From the NCBI GenBank assembly GCA_030695415.1, contig JAUYQZ010000036.1:1-64000 (forward strand): a stretch of 64,000 bases of DNA. Reading direction: 5' to 3'. Positions within the stretch are counted from its first letter, which is position 1. Each line of letters starts with the position of its first letter. The notes beneath the pieces were generated by a model. It did no database searches and had not been told where the DNA came from. It worked only from the letters and a program-made list of their open reading frames with translations. The DNA is from Hylemonella sp. GTDB lineage: Bacteria > Pseudomonadota > Gammaproteobacteria > Burkholderiales > Burkholderiaceae_C. Shown in pieces: positions 39,050 through 49,001 of the stretch. The translations under genes and the position numbers were made by a program.

Positions 39050-41023
39050 ATGCAGAACGAACCAGGCGGCGAGCCCGCACAGGCATCCCAGGAGACGCAC
39101 AGCGCCCAGCTGCTGGCGCAGGTAGCGGCCCTGCCGTCGCTGCCGGGCGTCTACCGCTACTTCGACGCCGAGGGCGGACTGCTCTACGTGGGCAAGGCGC
39201 GCAGTCTGAAGAAGCGCGTGGCCAACTACTTCCAGAAGAGCCACGACGGCACGCGCATCGGCCACATGGTGGGCAAGATCGTGCGCCTGGAGACCACGGT
39301 GGTGCGTTCCGAGGCCGAGGCCCTGCTGCTGGAAAACAACCTGATCAAGACGCAGCACCCGCGCTACAACATCCTGTTCCGTGACGACAAGAGTTACCCC
39401 TATCTGAAGATCACGGTGGCCCAATCGGCCGATGGCAAGTCCGCCAACGCCTGGTCACGGGTGGCCTACTACCGCGGTGCGGTGGAGAAAAAGCACCACT
39501 ATTTCGGCCCCTACCCGAGCGCCTGGGCCGTGAAGGAGGGCATCCTGCTGATGCAGAAGGTGTTCCGCCTGCGCACATGCGAGGACACGGTGTTCTCCAA
39601 CCGCACGCGCCCCTGCCTGCTGTACCAGATCAAACGCTGTTCCGGCCCTTGCGTCGGCCTGGTGACTCCCGAGGCCTATGCACAGGACGTGGCGCATGCG
39701 GAAGGCTTTCTGCGCGGCGAGACGCAGCAGGTCTTGCAGCAGCTGGAGGCCAGCATGATGCGGCATTCCGAACAGCTGGAGTTCGAGCAGGCGGCCGAAC
39801 TGCGCGACCAGGTGGCGGCCCTCTCCAATGTGCTGCATCAGCAGTCCATGGACAACGTGGACGACCGTGACGTGGACATCCTGGCCGTCAAGGTGCAGGG
39901 CGGTCGTGCCTGCGTGAATCTGGCCATGGTGCGCGGTGGCCGCCACCTGGGCGACCGCGCCTATTTCCCCGTCCACGTGGAAGATGCCGCAGCCCTGCTG
40001 GCCAGCGAGGATGACGCCGTGGCCGTGCCGATCGAGGTGCAGGTACTGGAGGCGTTCATCGCCCAGCACTATGTGGAGGTGCCGGCCGTGCCCACGCTGA
40101 TCACCAGCGAGCCCGTCAGCAAGGGCCTCATCGAGGCCTTGTCGGAGCAGGCCGGCATCAGGATGCGGGCCGTGCACCAGCCGCGCGAATTGCGCCGCAG
40201 CTGGCTGGAGATGGCGCAGACCAACGCCGCCCTGCAACTCGCACGCCTGCTGGCCGAGGAGGGCTCTCAGCAGGCGCGCACGCGCGCGCTGGCCGAAGCC
40301 CTGGCCCTGCCACAGGACCGGCTGGACGAACTGCGCATCGAATGTTTCGACATCTCCCACACGGCCGGCGAGGCCACCCAGGCGTCCTGTGTGGTGTTCC
40401 ATCACCACAAGATGCAGAGCAGCGAATACCGGCGTTACAAGATCGACGGCATCACCCCGGGCGACGATTACGCCGCCATGCGTCAGGTGCTCACGCGCCG
40501 CTACGCCCGGCTGGCCCAGGCCCTGCGTGAAGGCAGCGAAGGCGAGGGCGGCATGGTCACCGAGGGCACGGACCGTCTGCCCGACCTGGTGCTGGTCGAC
40601 GGTGGCAAGGGTCAGGTGTCGATGGCACGCGAGGTCTTTGAGTCGCTCGGACTGGACCTGGCGCTCATCGTCGGTGTTGAGAAGGGCGAGGGCCGCAAGG
40701 TCGGCCTGGAGGAGCTGGTGTTTGCCGACGGGCGCGAGAAGGTGTGGCTGGGCCGGGACTCGGCGGCCCTGATGTTGGTGGCACAGGTCCGCGACGAGGC
40801 GCACCGCTTTGCCATCACTGGCATGCGCGCGGCCCGCGCCAAGGTGCGCACCGGTGGCAGCAAGATCGAGGATATCCCCGGCGTCGGACCCAAGCGCCGC
40901 GCGCGACTGCTCCAGCGCTTCGGTGGCGTGCGCGGCGTGGCGTCTGCCAGCGTCGAGGACCTGGTCTCGGTGGACGGCATCTCGCACGAGCTGGCCGAGG
41001 CCATTTATCGCGCGCTGCATTGA
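39050..41023 (+). CDS. uvrC: excinuclease ABC subunit C
   Basis: Nucleotide-excision repair endonuclease of 657 residues. The GIY-YIG nuclease is at the N-terminus ([27 protein letters not shown]); the UVR domain lies near 215-250; the RNase H-like C-terminal nuclease includes [21 protein letters not shown] and [16 protein letters not shown]; tandem helix-hairpin-helix motifs end the protein ([18 protein letters not shown]). It is divergent from earP and followed by pgsA, a common order. Confidence 0.97.
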   Translation: MQNEPGGEPAQASQETHSAQLLAQVAALPSLPGVYRYFDAEGGLLYVGKARSLKKRVANYFQKSHDGTRIGHMVGKIVRLETTVVRSEAEALLLENNLIKTQHPRYNILFRDDKSYPYLKITVAQSADGKSANAWSRVAYYRGAVEKKHHYFGPYPSAWAVKEGILLMQKVFRLRTCEDTVFSNRTRPCLLYQIKRCSGPCVGLVTPEAYAQDVAHAEGFLRGETQQVLQQLEASMMRHSEQLEFEQAAELRDQVAALSNVLHQQSMDNVDDRDVDILAVKVQGGRACVNLAMVRGGRHLGDRAYFPVHVEDAAALLASEDDAVAVPIEVQVLEAFIAQHYVEVPAVPTLITSEPVSKGLIEALSEQAGIRMRAVHQPRELRRSWLEMAQTNAALQLARLLAEEGSQQARTRALAEALALPQDRLDELRIECFDISHTAGEATQASCVVFHHHKMQSSEYRRYKIDGITPGDDYAAMRQVLTRRYARLAQALREGSEGEGGMVTEGTDRLPDLVLVDGGKGQVSMAREVFESLGLDLALIVGVEKGEGRKVGLEELVFADGREKVWLGRDSAALMLVAQVRDEAHRFAITGMRAARAKVRTGGSKIEDIPGVGPKRRARLLQRFGGVRGVASASVEDLVSVDGISHELAEAIYRALH

Positions 41024-41074
41024 ACGGACTGGCCGCAGCGGGTCCGCCCTCGCGTCCATGCCACAATCACTCCC

Positions 41075-41641
41075 ATGTTTCTCACCATCCCCACCCTCAT
41101 GACCTGGACGCGCATCGTCGCGATTCCCCTGATCGTGGGCGTGTTCTACCTGCCGCTGGAGCCGGCCACGCGCAACCTGATCGCCACCGTGATGTTCGTG
41201 GTGTTCGCCCTGACCGACTGGCTGGATGGGTATCTGGCGCGCAAGCTCAATCAGATGTCCTCGTTCGGGGCTTTCCTCGACCCGGTGGCCGACAAGGTCC
41301 TGGTCTGCGCCAGCCTGCTGGTGCTGGTGGACCTGCAGCGCGCCGACGTCTTTGTGGCACTCATCATCATCGGCCGGGAAATTGCGATCTCGGCCCTGCG
41401 CGAGTGGATGGCGCAGATTGGCGCGTCACGAAGTGTGGCCGTGCACATGCTGGGCAAGGTCAAGACGACGGTGCAGATGGTGGCGATCCCCTTCCTGCTG
41501 TTCGATGGCACGCTGTTCGGCCTGATCGACACCCATCTGTGGGGTACCGGCCTGATCTGGATCTCCGCTGTGCTGACCGTCTGGTCGATGGTCTATTACC
41601 TGCAGAAAGCGTTGCCGGAAATCCGCGCCCGCGTGAAATGA
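41075..41641 (+). CDS. pgsA: CDP-diacylglycerol-glycerol-3-phosphate 3-phosphatidyltransferase
   Basis: Inner-membrane phosphatidylglycerophosphate synthase of 188 residues. The CDP-alcohol phosphatidyltransferase motif is complete: TDWLDGYLARKLNQMSSFGAFLDPVADK (DxxDGxxAR...GxxxDxxxD). NIPTLMTWTRI-like start (TIPTLMTWTRIVAIPLI) and about five membrane segments fit. It follows uvrC by 51 bp. Confidence 0.96.
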   Translation: MFLTIPTLMTWTRIVAIPLIVGVFYLPLEPATRNLIATVMFVVFALTDWLDGYLARKLNQMSSFGAFLDPVADKVLVCASLLVLVDLQRADVFVALIIIGREIAISALREWMAQIGASRSVAVHMLGKVKTTVQMVAIPFLLFDGTLFGLIDTHLWGTGLIWISAVLTVWSMVYYLQKALPEIRARVK

Positions 41642-41653
41642 GACCTGGACGCG

Positions 41654-42556
41654 ATGAGGCACCGCAGCGACCGTGACGCCCTGGTGCGGGCCATGCCACT
41701 GGTCTTCGTGCTGATCTGGAGCACCGGCTTCATCGTGGCGCGCTACGGCATGCCCCATGCGCCGCCACTGGGTTTCCTGGCCTGGCGCTATGTGTTTTCC
41801 ATCCTCTGCTTCCTGCCCTGGATCCTGCTGATGCGTGTGTCCTGGCCGGCCACACGCACCCAATGGCTGCATCTTTCGGTGACGGGCGTGCTGATGCACG
41901 CGGGGTATCTTGGCGGTGTCTGGGCGGCCGTCAAGGCCGGCATGGGTTCGGGCCTGGCGGCGCTGATCGTCGGTTTGCAGCCTGTGCTCACGGCGATCTG
42001 GCTGTCAGGTCGCGGGTCGCATGTCACGGGGCGGCAGTGGACCGGGCTGGTGCTGGGTTTTGCCGGCTTGCTGCTGGTCGTCTCACGCAAATTCGGCCAA
42101 GGCGGCGAGGCTGACCTGCTCAGTCTTTCATGCGCCGTCCTGGCCCTGCTGAGCATCACCATCGGCACGCTCTACCAGAAACACTTTGTTGCACCTTGCG
42201 ATGTGCGCAGCGCCAATGCGGTGCAGCTGATTGCGGCGCTCGCGGTCACACTGCCGCTGGCCCTGCTTGAAACCGAGGCCGTGCGCTGGACGGCCATGAC
42301 CGGAGGCGTGAACTGGGAGCTGGTGGCGGCCATGGCCTGGTCGGTGCTGGGGCTGACGCTGGGAGGCAGCTCCCTGCTTTACCTCCTGATACAGCGTGGC
42401 GCAGCCACCAGCGTGACCAGCCTGCTCTACCTGGTGCCACCGACCACCGCCCTGATGGCGTGGCTGCTGTTTTCCGAACCGATCACGCTGCTCACCATCA
42501 CAGGCACGGTGCTGACGGCCGTGGGCGTGAGCCTGGTGGTGAGGCCGGCGCGCTGA
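41654..42556 (+). CDS. DMT family (EamA) transporter
   Basis: Membrane protein of 300 residues with ten predicted segments arranged as two EamA repeats (about 10-140 and 155-290). Typical pieces are IWSTGFIVARYGMPHAPPLGFLAWRY, GLAALIVGLQPVLTAIWL and SLLYLVPPTTALMAWLLFSEPITLLTITGTVLTAVGV. Probably an exporter of amino acids or metabolites. It is 13 bp after pgsA and may be co-transcribed. Confidence 0.88.
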   Translation: MRHRSDRDALVRAMPLVFVLIWSTGFIVARYGMPHAPPLGFLAWRYVFSILCFLPWILLMRVSWPATRTQWLHLSVTGVLMHAGYLGGVWAAVKAGMGSGLAALIVGLQPVLTAIWLSGRGSHVTGRQWTGLVLGFAGLLLVVSRKFGQGGEADLLSLSCAVLALLSITIGTLYQKHFVAPCDVRSANAVQLIAALAVTLPLALLETEAVRWTAMTGGVNWELVAAMAWSVLGLTLGGSSLLYLLIQRGAATSVTSLLYLVPPTTALMAWLLFSEPITLLTITGTVLTAVGVSLVVRPAR

Positions 42557-42738
42557 CGTGGCGCGGTGCTGTCAAGCCGGTGAGCGGCAAGGACTGGACG
42601 CAGTCCCAACCCAACTTTCCCGGGGTGGAAAAGCATGACGCATCGCATGGAAGATTTATTTTGTGAGCACGAGCGGGCGGTAGCGTGAAAAATACGACTA
42701 GAATTCGCCCCCGCGCTGTTGTAATGCCGCATGCCATG

Positions 42739-42767
42739 TTGACAGGGGTACCATCCCTCGCTCTAAT
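42739..42767 (+). promoter_or_regulatory. sigma-70 promoter of the HU gene
   Basis: TTGACA at 42739-42744, a 17-bp spacer and TCTAAT at 42762-42767. Transcription would start near 42774, giving a leader of about 115 nt. The 333-bp gap 42557-42889 also holds a second possible -10 (TAGAAT near 42700) and the hairpin at 42808. Confidence 0.75.
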
Positions 42768-42807
42768 CGCATGCAGCAGTGCAAGCTGCAGACCCGGCCA
42801 CCCGAAG

Positions 42808-42837
42808 CTGGCTTGCCTGACCGGACCGGCAAGCCAG
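42808..42837 (+). promoter_or_regulatory. hairpin in the 5' leader of the HU gene
   Basis: CTGGCTTGCC and GGCAAGCCAG form a perfect 10-bp stem around a 10-nt loop, inside the predicted leader and 52 bp before the start codon. No T tract follows, so it is not a terminator. A role in mRNA stability or translation is possible. Confidence 0.5.
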
Positions 42838-42889
42838 AATTTCTGACAAGACATACTGAACAACGCAGTTTCCATACAAGGGGATCTTT

Positions 42890-43162
42890 GTGAATAAAAC
42901 CGAACTGATCGAGCACATCGCCAAGCATGCCGACATTTCCAAGGCCGCCGCTACCCGTGCGCTGGAGTCCACCATTGGTGCCGTCAAGACCACGCTGAAA
43001 AAGGGCGGTTCCGTTTCGCTCGTGGGTTTTGGCACTTTCGCCGTCGGCAAGCGTGCTGCCCGTACCGGTCGCAATCCCCGTACCGGCGCTGCGATTAAAA
43101 TCAAGGCCGCCAAGGTGCCGAAGTTCCGTCCGGGCAAGGCGCTGAAGGATGCCTTGAACTGA
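42890..43162 (+). CDS. hupB: HU family DNA-binding protein
   Basis: Nucleoid protein of 90 residues with a GTG start after AAGGGG. It has [76 protein letters not shown] across the dimer and DNA arms. This is the HU-beta type of Burkholderiales. It is distinct from ihfA at 14521. tRNA-Val(TAC) follows 14 bp downstream. Confidence 0.95.
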   Translation: MNKTELIEHIAKHADISKAAATRALESTIGAVKTTLKKGGSVSLVGFGTFAVGKRAARTGRNPRTGAAIKIKAAKVPKFRPGKALKDALN

Positions 43163-43175
43163 CCTGTTTCCGGTG

Positions 43176-43251
43176 GGGTGCTTAGCTCAGTTGGCAGAGC
43201 GGCTCCTTTACACGGAGTAGGTCGGCGGTTCGACCCCGTCAGCACCCACCA
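43176..43251 (+). tRNA. tRNA-Val (TAC)
   Basis: A 76-nt tRNA with acceptor GGGTGC...GCACCC, D-arm TAGCTCAGTTGGCAGAG, anticodon arm GCTCC-TTTACAC-GGAGT (anticodon TAC), T-arm GGTTCGACCCC, and encoded ACCA. It lies between hupB and the PpiD-like gene. Confidence 0.96.
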
Positions 43252-43259
43252 ACCCAGGC

Positions 43260-43290
43260 AAAGGCGAACGAAGCGTTCGCCTTTTTGTTT
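43260..43290 (+). terminator. intrinsic terminator after tRNA-Val
   Basis: AAAGGCGAACG-AAG-CGTTCGCCTTT followed by TTGTTTTTTT. It ends about 20 bp before the PpiD-like start, leaving little room for a separate promoter, so partial readthrough is likely. Confidence 0.88.
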
Positions 43291-43310
43291 TTTTGTCGGA
43301 GAGCGCTTCC

Positions 43311-45242
43311 ATGTTTGATTACGTACGCAAGCACACCAAGATCATGATGATCGTCCTGTTCCTGGTGATCATCCCGTCTTTCGTGCTGGTCGGCATCGAC
43401 GGCTACAACCGTTTCCAGGAGAAGGACCGGGCCGTGGCTCGTGTCGGCAATGCCGAGATCACGCGGGGCGAGTGGGAGGAGGCGCACCGCGAAGAGATCG
43501 AGCGTGTACGACAGCTCATGCCCACCCTCGACGCCAAGCTGCTTGACTCCGAGCCGGCCCGCTACGCCACGCTGGAACGCATCGTGCGCGAGCGCGTGCT
43601 GGTACAGGCTGCGCAGGCCGCTCACCTGGGCACCAGCGATGCGCGTCTGGCGCGCGAGCTGCAGTCCATCCCCGCCATCGCCGCACTGCGCCGCCCCGAT
43701 GGCACGCTGGACATGGAGCGCTACCGTCAGCTGCTGGGCAGCCAGGGCATGAGTCCCGAGATGTTCGAGGCCCGCATGCGCAGCGACCTGGCCGCGCGCC
43801 AGGTGCAGGCCGGTGTGGCCCAGACCGCCTTCATCTCCGCTGTGCCGGCCGACCTGGCGCTGAACGCCTACTTCGAGCGGCGCGAGGTTCAATGGGCGCG
43901 CTTTGCCACGTCCGATTTCGCGGAACGCGTCAAACCCGAAGACGTCGAACTGGAGGCCTTCTACCAGGCCAATCAGGCCCTGTTCCAGGCGCCCGAGCAG
44001 GCCAGCGTCGAATACATCGTGCTCGACATCGATGCCGTGCGCAAGACGATCAAGCTCAACGAGCAGGATGTGCGCAGCTACTACGAGCAGAACGCGGCGC
44101 GACTGAGCGGTCCCGAAGAGCGCCGTGCCAGCCATATCCTGATCTCTGCGGCCAAGGATGCGCCCGCCGCCGAGCGCCAGAAGGCGCGGGAACGCGCGCA
44201 GGAGCTGCTGTCCCAGGCGCGCAAGGCGCCCGACAGCTTTGCCCAGCTGGCGCGCAAGAACTCGCAGGACCCGGGCTCGGCGCCCAATGGCGGCGACCTC
44301 GATTTCTTCTCGCGTGGCGCCATGGTCAAGCCTTTCGAGGATGCGGCCTTTGCCCTCAAGAAGGGCGAGATCAGCGAGGTGGTCGAGTCCGATTTCGGTT
44401 TCCATGTCATTCGCGTCACCGACATCAAGGCGCCCAAGCAGAGGAGTTTTGCCGAGTTGCGTGCAAGCCTGGAAGAAGACCTGAAAAATCAGCAAGCCCG
44501 CGCGCGCTATGCCGAGGCCGCCGAGGTCTTCACCAACGGTGTTTACGAGCAGTCCGACAGCCTCAAGCCCGTGGCGGAAAAGCTCAAGCTGGAGATCCAG
44601 ACCGCCAGCGGCCTGGGTCGCCAGCCGGCGCCCGCAGCCAAGGGCGCGCTGGCCAGCCCAAGACTCCTGGAGGCAGTTTTCGGTGCCGACAGCGTGAGCA
44701 ACAAGCGCAACACCGAAGCCGTGGAGATCGCGCCCAGCCAGCTGGCCGCTGCGCGCATCACGGCCTACACGCCGGCGCGCACCCTGCCCCTGGTCGAAGT
44801 GCGTCAGACCGTGCGTGAACGCGTTGTTCAGGCGCGCGCCGCTGAACTGGCGCGCCAGGATGGCCTGCAGAAGCTGGCGGCCTGGAAAGCCGCGCCGGCC
44901 AGCGCCCGTGTCGGTGCAGCCCAACTGGTGTCGCGTGACCAGGCGCAGAACCTGCCGGCACCCGTGGTGGACGCCGTGCTGCGCGCCGACGCTGCCCAAC
45001 TGCCGTCCTGGATTGGTGTGGACCTCGGTGCCCAGGGCTATGTTGTGGCCCGCATCAACAAGCGGGTGGAGCGTCCGGCCCCTGCCGCGGATGCGCAGCG
45101 TCAGGACCGTGCCCAGTACGCCCAGTGGTGGATGCAAGCCGAGGGGCAGGCCTACTACCAGTTGCTGCGAGAGCGGCTCAAGGTCCAGATCAAGGTGCCG
45201 CGTCCGGCGAATGCCCTGGCCGCGCAGCCCAGTGGTTCGTGA
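43311..45242 (+). CDS. ppiD: PpiD-like periplasmic peptidyl-prolyl isomerase/foldase
   Basis: Inner-membrane anchored chaperone of 643 residues. One N-terminal membrane segment ([19 protein letters not shown], about 12-30) precedes a SurA-like N domain (about 40-190) and a parvulin domain (about 265-370) with [37 protein letters not shown] and [13 protein letters not shown]. The C-terminal part resembles PpiD. ATG at 43311 is chosen, preceded by GGAGAG; a TTG at 43293 is also in frame. Confidence 0.93.
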   Translation: MFDYVRKHTKIMMIVLFLVIIPSFVLVGIDGYNRFQEKDRAVARVGNAEITRGEWEEAHREEIERVRQLMPTLDAKLLDSEPARYATLERIVRERVLVQAAQAAHLGTSDARLARELQSIPAIAALRRPDGTLDMERYRQLLGSQGMSPEMFEARMRSDLAARQVQAGVAQTAFISAVPADLALNAYFERREVQWARFATSDFAERVKPEDVELEAFYQANQALFQAPEQASVEYIVLDIDAVRKTIKLNEQDVRSYYEQNAARLSGPEERRASHILISAAKDAPAAERQKARERAQELLSQARKAPDSFAQLARKNSQDPGSAPNGGDLDFFSRGAMVKPFEDAAFALKKGEISEVVESDFGFHVIRVTDIKAPKQRSFAELRASLEEDLKNQQARARYAEAAEVFTNGVYEQSDSLKPVAEKLKLEIQTASGLGRQPAPAAKGALASPRLLEAVFGADSVSNKRNTEAVEIAPSQLAAARITAYTPARTLPLVEVRQTVRERVVQARAAELARQDGLQKLAAWKAAPASARVGAAQLVSRDQAQNLPAPVVDAVLRADAAQLPSWIGVDLGAQGYVVARINKRVERPAPAADAQRQDRAQYAQWWMQAEGQAYYQLLRERLKVQIKVPRPANALAAQPSGS

Positions 45243-45270
45243 GCGACTGGGGTTATAATTCTCGCCTTAC

Positions 45271-45347
45271 GGTGGCTGTAGCTCAGTTGGTAGAGTCCAG
45301 GATTGTGATTCCTGTCGTCGTGGGTTCGAGTCCCATCAGCCACCCCA
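45271..45347 (+). tRNA. tRNA-His (GTG)
   Basis: A 77-nt tRNA including the encoded extra 5' G (-1) opposite discriminator C, acceptor GTGGCTG/CAGCCAC, anticodon arm CAGGA-TTGTGAT-TCCTG (anticodon GTG), T-arm GGGTTCGAGTCCC, and encoded CCA. TTATAAT at 45252-45258 is a likely -10. Confidence 0.96.
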
Positions 45348-45354
45348 GATAAAG

Positions 45355-45380
45355 AAATGCCCGCATGCGCGGGCATTTTT
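45355..45380 (+). terminator. intrinsic terminator after tRNA-His
   Basis: AATGCCCGC-ATGC-GCGGGCATT followed by TTTCTTTT, eight bases after the tRNA. Confidence 0.88.
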
Positions 45381-45506
45381 CTTTTGTGGCGCTGCGTCCT
45401 GCCCGCTGGCTGGACGGCGTCCTTGTTTGGCTGAATAATCGGCTGATGCCCGATCTGCGTTGATCGCAGCGGCTTTGTGATGCAGGGGGAGGGACTCGTA
45501 TTGGCC

Positions 45507-47108
45507 ATGCCTATCCGTCCAGGGTCTGACGCAAAGGACTCGACGGACGCGCCGGAATCTTCCATTCGGCTCGTCTCTCTGCGCGAGGGGCTCTTCTGGC
45601 TGGTTGCGGTCAGCCTGGCGCCGGCCCTGCTGTTTGCAGTACATCTGAGCTACTCCAACTACCAACTGCATAGGGAGCGCATCTACAGCGAGTCGTTGTC
45701 GCTGGCGCGCAAGGTGTCTGCGGAACTCGATCACGAGTTCGCCGCGATCGAGTCCGGGCTCCGGCTTCTGGCCACGTCGGAACATCTTTCCAGCGGGAAT
45801 CTGCGCCAGTTCCATGAGCAGGCCCGGCAGGCGGTGCGCTCGCAGATCGTCTACAACTACGTGCTGACGGATGCCCAGGGCAGGCAAATACTGAATACGC
45901 ATCTTCCTTTTGGCGCGCCATTGCCCGCGCAAGGGACGCCACCGGAACTGGCCCGTGTGTTCAGGGAGCGCACGACGGTTCTGACCGATCTCTTTGTTGG
46001 GCCCGTGGTCAAACGGCCCGTTATCGCCATGGGAGTTCCTGTGTTGCGTGACGGTCAAGTCGTCTATAGCCTGAACATCGGCCTCGACCCGGCAGAAATC
46101 CAGCGCGTGGTCGATCGGCAGTCGATTCCGCCGGACTGGCTGGTCGTCATCCTGGACAGTTCAGCCACGATTGCGGCGCGTTCGCGTGAGGCTGACCAGT
46201 TCGTGGGAGAGAAGGCCGTTCCGGCGGTGGTAGCGGCGATCCTGCGCGACCGGGAGGCGACGCTGGAGACCCAGACCAAGGAGGGAATTCCCTCCGTCTC
46301 TTCCCATGCCCGCTCCATGCGCTGGAACTGGACGGCGGCGGTGGGGGTGCATCGCTCGGTGCTCAGGCGTGACCTGGGAGAGGCTGTCCTGTTCCTGATG
46401 TTCTTGGGGGGGCTCATGCTGGCTATCGGTCTGGGTAGCGCCTGGTTCTTCAGGCAGCGCATCCTGGACCATGCCCGCAGCCTTAACGAGGCAGCCTTGG
46501 CCGTAGGGCAAGGCCAGCCGGTGCAGTTGCCGAAGGTGGGCTTCACCGAGTTTGATGCGGTCGGCCAGACGCTGCAGAGGGCAGCCCGTGCCATGCATGA
46601 CTTGCAGCACCTGGCCTATCACGATCCGTTGACCGGGCTGGCCAACCGGAAGTTGTTTCAGGAAATGGCGATGGCCCAGCTGGCGGGCGCGCGCCGAGGC
46701 GGCAGCGCCATCGCGGTCATGGTGCTGGACCTGGACGACTTCAAGGGGGTCAACGACAGCGATGGACATGATGCCGGCGACCGGTTGCTGCGCGAAGTCG
46801 CCGCACGTCTGCGCGCCACCATCCGCGAGTCCGATATGGCGGCGCGCATGGGGGGCGACGAATTCCTCGTGCTGTCAGCCTGCGCCAGCCCGGACGATGC
46901 CGCTGAGCTGGCGACCCGGCTGGCGGCAGTGTTGGCGGCACCCTATCCGGGTATCCGGCAGTCCGTTTCGGCCAGCATCGGGGTGGCCTGCTTCCCCACC
47001 AATGGCGACAACATCGAAGAGCTGATGTTGGCCGCTGACCGCGCGTTGTATGAGGCGAAGCACCAGGGCAAGGGTCGGGTGATCGTGAGCCCTGCCAGTC
47101 AGGGCTGA
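45507..47108 (+). CDS. diguanylate cyclase with periplasmic Cache-like sensor
   Basis: Membrane signalling protein of about 533 residues. A first membrane segment (FWLVAVSLAPALLFAVHL) is followed by an extracytoplasmic sensor of about 240 residues with a Cache-like pattern (RSQIVYNYVLTDAQGRQILNT), a second segment (AVLFLMFLGGLMLAIGLGSAW), a HAMP-like linker and a GGDEF domain. The active site is intact (ARMGGDEFLVL), and RESD five residues earlier is a complete RxxD inhibitory site. It should make c-di-GMP with product inhibition. The start is uncertain: ATG 45507, TTG 45501 or GTG 45477. Confidence 0.9.
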   Translation: MPIRPGSDAKDSTDAPESSIRLVSLREGLFWLVAVSLAPALLFAVHLSYSNYQLHRERIYSESLSLARKVSAELDHEFAAIESGLRLLATSEHLSSGNLRQFHEQARQAVRSQIVYNYVLTDAQGRQILNTHLPFGAPLPAQGTPPELARVFRERTTVLTDLFVGPVVKRPVIAMGVPVLRDGQVVYSLNIGLDPAEIQRVVDRQSIPPDWLVVILDSSATIAARSREADQFVGEKAVPAVVAAILRDREATLETQTKEGIPSVSSHARSMRWNWTAAVGVHRSVLRRDLGEAVLFLMFLGGLMLAIGLGSAWFFRQRILDHARSLNEAALAVGQGQPVQLPKVGFTEFDAVGQTLQRAARAMHDLQHLAYHDPLTGLANRKLFQEMAMAQLAGARRGGSAIAVMVLDLDDFKGVNDSDGHDAGDRLLREVAARLRATIRESDMAARMGGDEFLVLSACASPDDAAELATRLAAVLAAPYPGIRQSVSASIGVACFPTNGDNIEELMLAADRALYEAKHQGKGRVIVSPASQG

Positions 47109-47123
47109 CGTCCGCCGGGTGGT

Positions 47124-48098
47124 TCAGTTCACCAGCACCAGCTTGCCCTTCACATCGCGCGCGCCCATGCGCGCGTAGGCGGCCTTGAGTTCGCCCATGG
47201 GCAGGGTGCTGTCGATCACCGGCTTGATCTTCCCTTGTGCATACCACTGGGCCAGCGCCATCATCATGGCCGCATTGGCCTGGGGTTCGCGCCGCGCGAA
47301 CTCGCCCCAGAACACGCCGACGATGGACGCACCCTTGAGCAGCGGCAAGTTCAGCGGCAGGGCCGGTATCGGGCCGGCGGCAAACCCCACCACCAGGTAA
47401 CGGCCGCGCCAGGCGATGGAGCGCAGCGCCGGCTCGGCCAGGTCGCCGCCCACGGGGTCGTAGACCACGTCCGGTCCCTTGCCGCCTGTGAGCGCCTTGA
47501 GTTGTTCTCGCAGGTCCTGAGTGCTGTAGTTGATCGTCTCGTCGGCCCCGAGGGTCTTGCACAGCGCACACTTGTCATCGCTGGAGGCCGCCGCGATCAC
47601 GCGCGCGCCCATGGCCTTGGCGATCTGGATGGCCGCAGTGCCCACGCCGCCGGCCGCACCCAGCACCAGCACGGTCTCGCCGGCCTGGAGCTGGGCGCGA
47701 TCGACCAGCGCATGGTGCGAGGTGGCATAGGTCATGATGAAGGCCGCCGCATCGGTGAAGGGGAAACCGGCCGGCAGCGGCAGGCACAGGGCGGCCGGCG
47801 CCAGCGTGTGGGTGCCGAAGCCGCCGGTGCCCGAGAGGCAGGCCACGTGCTGGCCGACTTTGAGGTGGCTCACACCTTCACCCAGGGCCTCGACCACCCC
47901 TGCGTATTCGGCGCCCGGCACGAAGGGCAGGGGCGGCTTGATCTGGTACTTGTTCTGCACGATGAGCAGGTCGGGGAAGTTCAGGCTGGCGGCCCGGATG
48001 GCGATCAGCACCTGCCCGGCGCCGGGCTGCGGCGTGGGCATTTCCTTCCATTCGAGGGCGTCGACCCCGGTGGGGTCCGTGCATAACCATGCGTGCAT
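47124..48098 (-). CDS. NADPH:quinone oxidoreductase family protein
   Basis: Zinc-free medium-chain dehydrogenase of 324 residues. It has IRAASLNFPDLLIVQNKYQIKPPLPFVPGAEYAG, the nucleotide-binding AAGGVGTAAIQIAKAMGARVIAA, and PVGGDLAEPALRSIAWRGRYLVVGFA. No structural zinc cysteines are present, as expected for quinone oxidoreductases. The physiological electron acceptor is unknown. It converges with the diguanylate cyclase and diverges from surE. Confidence 0.9.
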   Translation of the reverse strand: MHAWLCTDPTGVDALEWKEMPTPQPGAGQVLIAIRAASLNFPDLLIVQNKYQIKPPLPFVPGAEYAGVVEALGEGVSHLKVGQHVACLSGTGGFGTHTLAPAALCLPLPAGFPFTDAAAFIMTYATSHHALVDRAQLQAGETVLVLGAAGGVGTAAIQIAKAMGARVIAAASSDDKCALCKTLGADETINYSTQDLREQLKALTGGKGPDVVYDPVGGDLAEPALRSIAWRGRYLVVGFAAGPIPALPLNLPLLKGASIVGVFWGEFARREPQANAAMMMALAQWYAQGKIKPVIDSTLPMGELKAAYARMGARDVKGKLVLVN

Positions 48099-48221
48099 AC
48101 CGTGTCTCCTGTGAAGTGCTCAAGCGCGTCGGGCATGATACGTGCAAGGCTGTTTGCGCTCTTGTCCCACGCGTGACGCAGGTCCAGACGGGTCGGCCGG
48201 CCACCTACAATCGATGCAGAC

Positions 48222-49001
48222 ATGCCCACCATGAAAATCCTGATCTCCAACGACGATGGCTACCAGGCGCCCGGCATCGTGGCGCTGTACGAGGCGCTGA
48301 AAGAGGTGGCCGAGGTCGAGGTGGTGGCGCCCGAGCACAACAACAGTGCCAAGTCCAATGCACTCACCCTGCATTCGCCGCTCTACGTGCACCGCGCGGC
48401 CAATGGTTTTCGCTATGTCAACGGCACGCCGGCCGACTGCGTGCACATTGCGCTGACCGGTCTGCTGGGCTACCGGCCCGACCTGGTGGTCTCGGGCATC
48501 AACAATGGCGCCAATATGGGTGACGACACCATCTACTCCGGCACCGTGGGCGCGGCCATGGAAGGTTACCTCTTCGGCATCCCGGCCATTGCTTTCTCGC
48601 AGACCGAGAAGGGTTGGAAGCATCTGGACGCTGCCGCTGCCCGTGCGCGTGAGCTGGTGCAGCAGATGCTGGCCAAGCAGATGGTGGGCACCCAGCCCTG
48701 GCTGCTCAATGTGAACATTCCCTGCCTGCCCGCGGGCGAGATCAAGTCCGCCAAGGTCTGCCGCCTCGGGCGGCGCCATGCGGCCGAAGCCGTGATCACC
48801 CAGACCAGCCCGCGCGGCGAAACCATGTACTGGATCGGCGCGGCCGGCCCGGCCCTGGACGAGAGCGAGGGCACCGACTTCCACGCCACGGCGCTGGGCC
48901 ATGTTGCAGTGACGCCGCTCAAGGTCGACCTCTGCGACCACGAGCGCCTGGGTTATTGGGCGCAGTCCGTGGCGCAGCTCAGTCCCAAGGGGCAGGCATG
49001 A
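48222..49001 (+). CDS. surE: 5'/3'-nucleotidase SurE
   Basis: Metal-dependent nucleotidase/exopolyphosphatase of 259 residues for survival in stationary phase. The metal site is in [15 protein letters not shown]; other motifs are [30 protein letters not shown] and [26 protein letters not shown]. The ATG at 48222 or 48231 (MKIL) could start it. Its stop overlaps the pcm start (ATGA), opening the surE-pcm-nlpD-rpoS cluster. Confidence 0.96.
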   Translation: MPTMKILISNDDGYQAPGIVALYEALKEVAEVEVVAPEHNNSAKSNALTLHSPLYVHRAANGFRYVNGTPADCVHIALTGLLGYRPDLVVSGINNGANMGDDTIYSGTVGAAMEGYLFGIPAIAFSQTEKGWKHLDAAAARARELVQQMLAKQMVGTQPWLLNVNIPCLPAGEIKSAKVCRLGRRHAAEAVITQTSPRGETMYWIGAAGPALDESEGTDFHATALGHVAVTPLKVDLCDHERLGYWAQSVAQLSPKGQA

